DNA of 43,587 nucleotides. It comes from Paraglaciecola hydrolytica (GTDB taxonomy: Bacteria; Pseudomonadota; Gammaproteobacteria; Enterobacterales; Alteromonadaceae). The number at the start of each line of letters is the position of its first letter. Position 1 is the first letter of the stretch. Where the stretch lies: the NCBI RefSeq assembly GCF_001565895.1, contig NZ_LSNE01000003.1:1197867-1241453 (forward strand). Reading direction: 5' to 3'. Under the pieces are notes generated by a model, which saw only the letters and a list, made by a program, of their open reading frames with translations, was not told the DNA's origin and made no database searches. Of this stretch, positions 40,211 through 43,587 are shown piece after piece. The translations under genes and the position numbers were made by a program.

Positions 40211-40942
40211 ATGTCACAACTATCTTTACCCAGAGAATTATCCGACAGCACAGTAGATAAAATCGTCACTAAGTTTGCCATGCAAGAAGTCCTCGAAGCT
40301 GACGGTGGTGCTTATATGACCTTGATTAGTCACATGCCCATGGCCCAAGGTGAAGTGGGTAAAGTCAGAGTGTTTGAAGGTGGTCCACTGCAAAAATTGG
40401 TCACTTGCTCAATAGTGGTGCCACAAATTCACTTGGACTCACACATGTTGTACGGTTTTATGCCAGCAAATAGTGCAGTGCCCCACTTCACCTTAGATTC
40501 GGTAAAAGCCGGTGAGCATTATGCTTTTCACTTAGATATGACTCCTCGTGTCGATTTGGGCGCCCATACCGATTATATGAATGAAGTATTTTTGCCACTG
40601 ACCGAAAAATTTGATGCGGCTGAAGCCATTGCAGGCATAGAGCGCGCGCACATTTCTCCGCGCCAACGCGCCATTATGTCGCCGTGGATGTTAGTGCATC
40701 GCGCCAGTGAAGAGGCCTTCAAAACTTTGTTTTCCCATGCTGAAGGTTACCTGCATTATTGGTACGACTTAGTGGAAAACGGCGTAACCAGCCCAGTATC
40801 TGGCGACGAATTAGCTGCCAGAGATAAGGCCAACCGCGCTGCCATTTTCAATCCAGAAATCGATCCCGTGTGGGCACGTGTCGGGGGTTTAATTGGTAGC
40901 GATGCCAGCGAACAATTGCGCGCCTTACTGCGTGGCGAATAA
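40211..40942 (+). CDS. RCCR-family (red chlorophyll catabolite reductase-like) protein 3
   Basis: A 243-residue protein, the shortest of three RCCR-like paralogues. The shared core is VPHFTLDSVKAGEHYAFHLDMTPRVDLG (90-117), aligning with VPHLVIVFGTVPQLFCYCDYTPRKNL of the copy at 14906-15733. The C-terminal DELAARDKANRAAIF (199-213) keeps Asp205 at the position of the plant catalytic Asp. The N-terminal region is shorter, and the tyrosine-rich helix after PR is altered (DYMNEVFLPL). It sits between the amidase-like and acyl-CoA-dehydrogenase-like genes, far from the other two copies, and so links the tetrapyrrole half of the island to its lower pathway. Reduction of a smaller or later bilin-type intermediate is an inference. 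The family assignment is by eye and less certain than for copy 2. Confidence 0.68.
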   Translation: MSQLSLPRELSDSTVDKIVTKFAMQEVLEADGGAYMTLISHMPMAQGEVGKVRVFEGGPLQKLVTCSIVVPQIHLDSHMLYGFMPANSAVPHFTLDSVKAGEHYAFHLDMTPRVDLGAHTDYMNEVFLPLTEKFDAAEAIAGIERAHISPRQRAIMSPWMLVHRASEEAFKTLFSHAEGYLHYWYDLVENGVTSPVSGDELAARDKANRAAIFNPEIDPVWARVGGLIGSDASEQLRALLRGE

Positions 40943-40999
40943 GCAAGATAAAGTAACAAACTAGTTAACCATAAGAACTAAAACGAGTTGGGGAAAAAT

Positions 41000-42268
41000 A
41001 TGAAATTAACCGCCGAATATTTTGTCGATAATATGAATGCCGATGAAAAAAAGCGCGCACAAATAGTCGAAAGCGTATTGCCTGCAATCAAGGCCGCAGC
41101 AAGTGAAGTAGATCGCAGCGGCGAATTTCATTTACCTCATGTTAAAACCCTTAGTGATTCTGGGCTACTCGGTTTGATCATTCCTAAAGAATACGGCGGT
41201 TTAGGTGGCTCCTTGCGTGATATGGCCGCCGCGACTTTTGCTTTAGGTAGCGTTTGCCCTTCCACTGCCATGTGTTTCTTTTTTCATTGCTCTTCTGCCT
41301 CGCGCGGACTCTTAGCCTTAGAAGCCCTCGAAGCAGGTTTATTCAATTCAGAAGATGCAATTGCCGTTAAAGCCTTTGCGGAAAAAGTGCTCTACACCAT
41401 GGGCCGTGATGGCCGTTGGTTAGCCAACTTTGCCAGCGAAGCGGTTAAATCTGAAACCGCCGCTATTACCATATCCACTAAAGCCACAAAAGTGCAAGGT
41501 GGTTATCTGTTAAATGGGGTTAAAGCCTTTGGTTGTGCGACCGGCATTGCCGATCAATACCTAGTGACTGCCAGCCTTGATGGCTACGAAGATGCCAGTG
41601 GCTTAGCCACCTTTTTTGTTACGCGTGATGCTGCCGGTGTCAGCGAAAGACAAAAGTGGGACGCCATCGGCATGCGTGGCTCTGCCACTCACGGTTTAAT
41701 TTTAAAAGATGTATTTGTCGCCGATGTTGACTCTTTAGCTGTGCCGGCCGCTTTTGTACGTTGTATGCAAATGAGTCGTGGTAGTTTTGTCGGTAATCAA
41801 TTAGCCAGCATTGCTGTGTATTTAGGTCAAGCTTGGTCTATTTACCAACAAACCTTAGCCACTATAACGGCGGCTAAATTTGGTGACTCAGGTAAGTCCA
41901 TCGCCAGCTCACCCATGCATCAACAACTTATAGGGCAAATGATGTGCGACTTAGAAACCGCCATGTTGTGGTTACGTCGTCAACTCGAATTAGAAACCGC
42001 TCAACCTGAAATTTTACCCAAACAAGAAGTGGTGAAGCGTTGGAGATTGTGTAAAGGCGTAGTGTCGGAAGCAGGCTTTAATATCGCCGTTACCGCGCTC
42101 AAATGTACGGGTACTACAGGCACCGGATTTTCCAACCCAAGCGCTCACGGTTTACGTGAAATGGCCATGGCCTTGGTGCAAGCATTTCCAGCCGAACGCG
42201 GACGATTAATGGCAGCGCAAATGGAAGTGGAAGGTGCCGAACAAAACCAATTTGGCGTAAAAAGCTAA
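41000..42268 (+). CDS. Acyl-CoA-dehydrogenase-family flavoenzyme
   Basis: A 422-residue protein with the three-domain acyl-CoA dehydrogenase layout. The N-terminal helices include LSDSGLLGLIIPKEYGGLGGS, the middle beta-domain has YLLNGVKAFGCATGIADQYLV and WDAIGMRGSATHGLILKDVFV, and the C-terminal helices end with LKCTGTTGTGFSNP and HGLREMAMALVQAFPAERG. Phrases such as GMRGSATHGLILKDV occur both in dehydrogenases and in the flavin-dependent monooxygenase branch (DszC/HpaB-like), so oxidation or hydroxylation cannot be separated by eye, and no catalytic Glu could be placed. I chose the ATG at 41000, 6 bases after GGGG, over an in-frame TTG at 40988. It lies 57 bases after RCCR-like copy 3 and just before the aldehyde dehydrogenase. 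Confidence 0.85.
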   Translation: MKLTAEYFVDNMNADEKKRAQIVESVLPAIKAAASEVDRSGEFHLPHVKTLSDSGLLGLIIPKEYGGLGGSLRDMAAATFALGSVCPSTAMCFFFHCSSASRGLLALEALEAGLFNSEDAIAVKAFAEKVLYTMGRDGRWLANFASEAVKSETAAITISTKATKVQGGYLLNGVKAFGCATGIADQYLVTASLDGYEDASGLATFFVTRDAAGVSERQKWDAIGMRGSATHGLILKDVFVADVDSLAVPAAFVRCMQMSRGSFVGNQLASIAVYLGQAWSIYQQTLATITAAKFGDSGKSIASSPMHQQLIGQMMCDLETAMLWLRRQLELETAQPEILPKQEVVKRWRLCKGVVSEAGFNIAVTALKCTGTTGTGFSNPSAHGLREMAMALVQAFPAERGRLMAAQMEVEGAEQNQFGVKS

Positions 42269-42314
42269 GGCTTGTCACATAATTTAATCCAAAATTAAAG
42301 GTAGAGGCTTTAAC

Positions 42315-43587
42315 TTGATAACTGCATTACCAGAACAACAAAATTACATCGACGGACAATGGCAACTGCCTAAGCTCGATTTGCACAGGGCTTTATGCAA
42401 CGCCAATAACGGCCAGCCCATAGGCCAGCAATTGAGTAGTGATGAACAGCAAATAAACAGCGCTATTCGAAGTGCCGCTGCAGCCTTTGTCAATTGTTCG
42501 TGGTCTGAGTTGAGTTACACCGAACGTGCTGACTATTTAGATAAAATCGCCTCAAATTTAAGCCAATATGCTGAGCCAATAGCCATTGCCGATGCCCTAC
42601 AAACTGGCGTCATTATTAGCCTGACCAAACAGTTTGCCAAGGTTTGCGGGCTGGCTTTTAGTGGCGCCGCCGCTTTGTTGCGCTCTTTACCAGAAGAACA
42701 AGAATTAGTGGGTAACACTAATAATAAAATCATAATGCAGCGTTTGCCCTTGGGTGTTACGGCGATTATCGCCCCGTGGAATGCGCCTTCTGGTATTGCT
42801 TGTCACAAATTAGCCAGTGCTTTAGCTGCCGGTTGTACCGTCATTTTTAAACCCTCTGAATGGGCGGCGGGTTCAGCCCAAGCTATTGCACAGGCCATAG
42901 TCGCCGCAGATTTGCCCCATGGCGTTTTTCAAATGTTACAAGGTGATGGCGCAGTGGGTGCGACCTTATGTGCCGACGACAGGGTGGCTGCGGTCTCTTT
43001 TACTGGCGGCGCTTTGGGTGGCCAAGCGGTTGGCAGTAGCTGTGGCGCCAAAATTAAACCAGCGCAACTCGAACTGGGCGGTAATAACGCCTTAGTGGTC
43101 TTAGCAGATGCTGACTTAGACGCTGCTGCCGCAGGTGTGCTCACCGGGCTAACCACCTTAAATGGTCAGTGGTGCCGTGCCTTAGGTCGTTTGATTGTGC
43201 ACGAGTCGGTATATGATGAACTGCTTAGCTTAATCAAACAAAAAATGGCGCAGATTGTGATTGGTGAATCTACCGATACCAGCAGTCAGATGGGGCCGTT
43301 AGTGCACCAAGGGCATTTACAGCATGTGCAACAACGTGTGACTGACTATGTCAAACTAGGGGGCAAAGTACTGCAAAACACAGTCTTACCCGCGCACCTC
43401 ACAGGCTGGTTTCATGCCCCTACCCTGATCACTGGTTTAAGTGGAGAGCAATGCTTAGAAGAAATTTTTGGCCCCGTAGCCACGGTACATACATTTACTG
43501 ACGATCAACAAGCCACAGCTTTGGCCAATCAAACCGTTTATGGTTTGGCGGCTTATGTCTTTGGTGCAGAACAACACGCTTGGCAAG
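42315..43587 (+). CDS. NAD(P)-dependent aldehyde dehydrogenase (C-terminus cut by window edge)
   Basis: The frame is open from a TTG start at 42315 to the right edge, giving 424 residues of an enzyme usually about 480 long. Key residues are visible: the oxyanion Asn156 (IAPWNAPSG), the cofactor-binding Lys179 (FKPSEWA), SFTGGALGGQAVG for the dinucleotide, the general base Glu253 (LELGGNN) and the nucleophile Cys287 (GQWCRALGR). GQWC replaces the common GQ-C-x context but keeps the cysteine. AGAGG lies 8 bases before the TTG, and no in-frame ATG competes. It oxidises an aldehyde to an acid; in this operon it may finish a side chain released from the pathway. It is 46 bases after the flavoenzyme gene. 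Confidence 0.92.
   Translation, partial: MITALPEQQNYIDGQWQLPKLDLHRALCNANNGQPIGQQLSSDEQQINSAIRSAAAAFVNCSWSELSYTERADYLDKIASNLSQYAEPIAIADALQTGVIISLTKQFAKVCGLAFSGAAALLRSLPEEQELVGNTNNKIIMQRLPLGVTAIIAPWNAPSGIACHKLASALAAGCTVIFKPSEWAAGSAQAIAQAIVAADLPHGVFQMLQGDGAVGATLCADDRVAAVSFTGGALGGQAVGSSCGAKIKPAQLELGGNNALVVLADADLDAAAAGVLTGLTTLNGQWCRALGRLIVHESVYDELLSLIKQKMAQIVIGESTDTSSQMGPLVHQGHLQHVQQRVTDYVKLGGKVLQNTVLPAHLTGWFHAPTLITGLSGEQCLEEIFGPVATVHTFTDDQQATALANQTVYGLAAYVFGAEQHAWQ

Noticed and set aside
1-43587. tRNA, rRNA, CRISPR arrays, phage genes, riboswitches
   Set aside because: None was found on reading both strands; no regularly spaced repeats of CRISPR type and no phage structural genes are present.

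Overview
The window looks like a chromosomal stretch of a marine gammaproteobacterium, probably Alteromonadales (Glaciecola/Paraglaciecola-like). This is an inference from moderate AT-richness, protein style and an integron cassette array; there is no rRNA or housekeeping marker to prove it. Both edges cut genes: an unrecognised protein on the left (1-882, minus) and an aldehyde dehydrogenase on the right (42315-43587, plus).

Most of the window is one large catabolic island, interrupted twice. Its left half (about 1961-18906) carries relatives of nearly every soluble step of plant chlorophyll breakdown. There are membrane-anchored or lipoprotein alpha/beta hydrolases (candidate dephytylating esterases), two short-chain dehydrogenases resembling chlorophyll b reductase NYC1/NOL, a Rieske oxygenase resembling pheophorbide a oxygenase (PaO), and a double-rubredoxin/rubredoxin reductase fusion as likely electron donor. 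Two proteins of the red chlorophyll catabolite reductase (RCCR) family are here and a third lies at 40211-40942. Four MFS transporters and several orphan membrane or beta-rich proteins accompany them.

The right half (about 20221-43587) looks like a lower pathway for small branched dicarboxylic acids. It has two arylmalonate-decarboxylase/maleate-isomerase-fold proteins, a methylisocitrate/dimethylmalate-lyase-like enzyme, a LeuC/LeuD-type hydratase pair, a class III CoA transferase, an HMG-CoA-lyase-like enzyme, a tandem nitrilase-fold amidase, an acyl-CoA-dehydrogenase-like flavoenzyme and an aldehyde dehydrogenase. My working model is that a chlorophyll-type or other tetrapyrrole macrocycle is de-esterified, opened and reduced, then cut to pyrrole-derived maleimides. 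These would be opened to dialkylmaleates, hydrated to dialkylmalates and cleaved to pyruvate plus short acids. The first half rests on family resemblance read by eye; the second half is inference.

An 18-bp palindrome of the form TGnnnTA-N4-TAnnnCA occurs in eight intergenic regions, in front of nearly every unit of both halves (10 sites, two perfect). It ties the two halves into one probable regulon. The only local one-component regulator is a GntR/HutC-type protein (34770-35543), and its own upstream region carries a copy.

Two insertions break the island. One (9941-11632) is a three-gene unit of a secreted beta-sandwich protein, an ECF sigma factor and a zinc-finger anti-sigma factor. The other (about 22324-26660) is an array of eight plus-strand integron gene cassettes separated by attC sites, with no integrase in the window.
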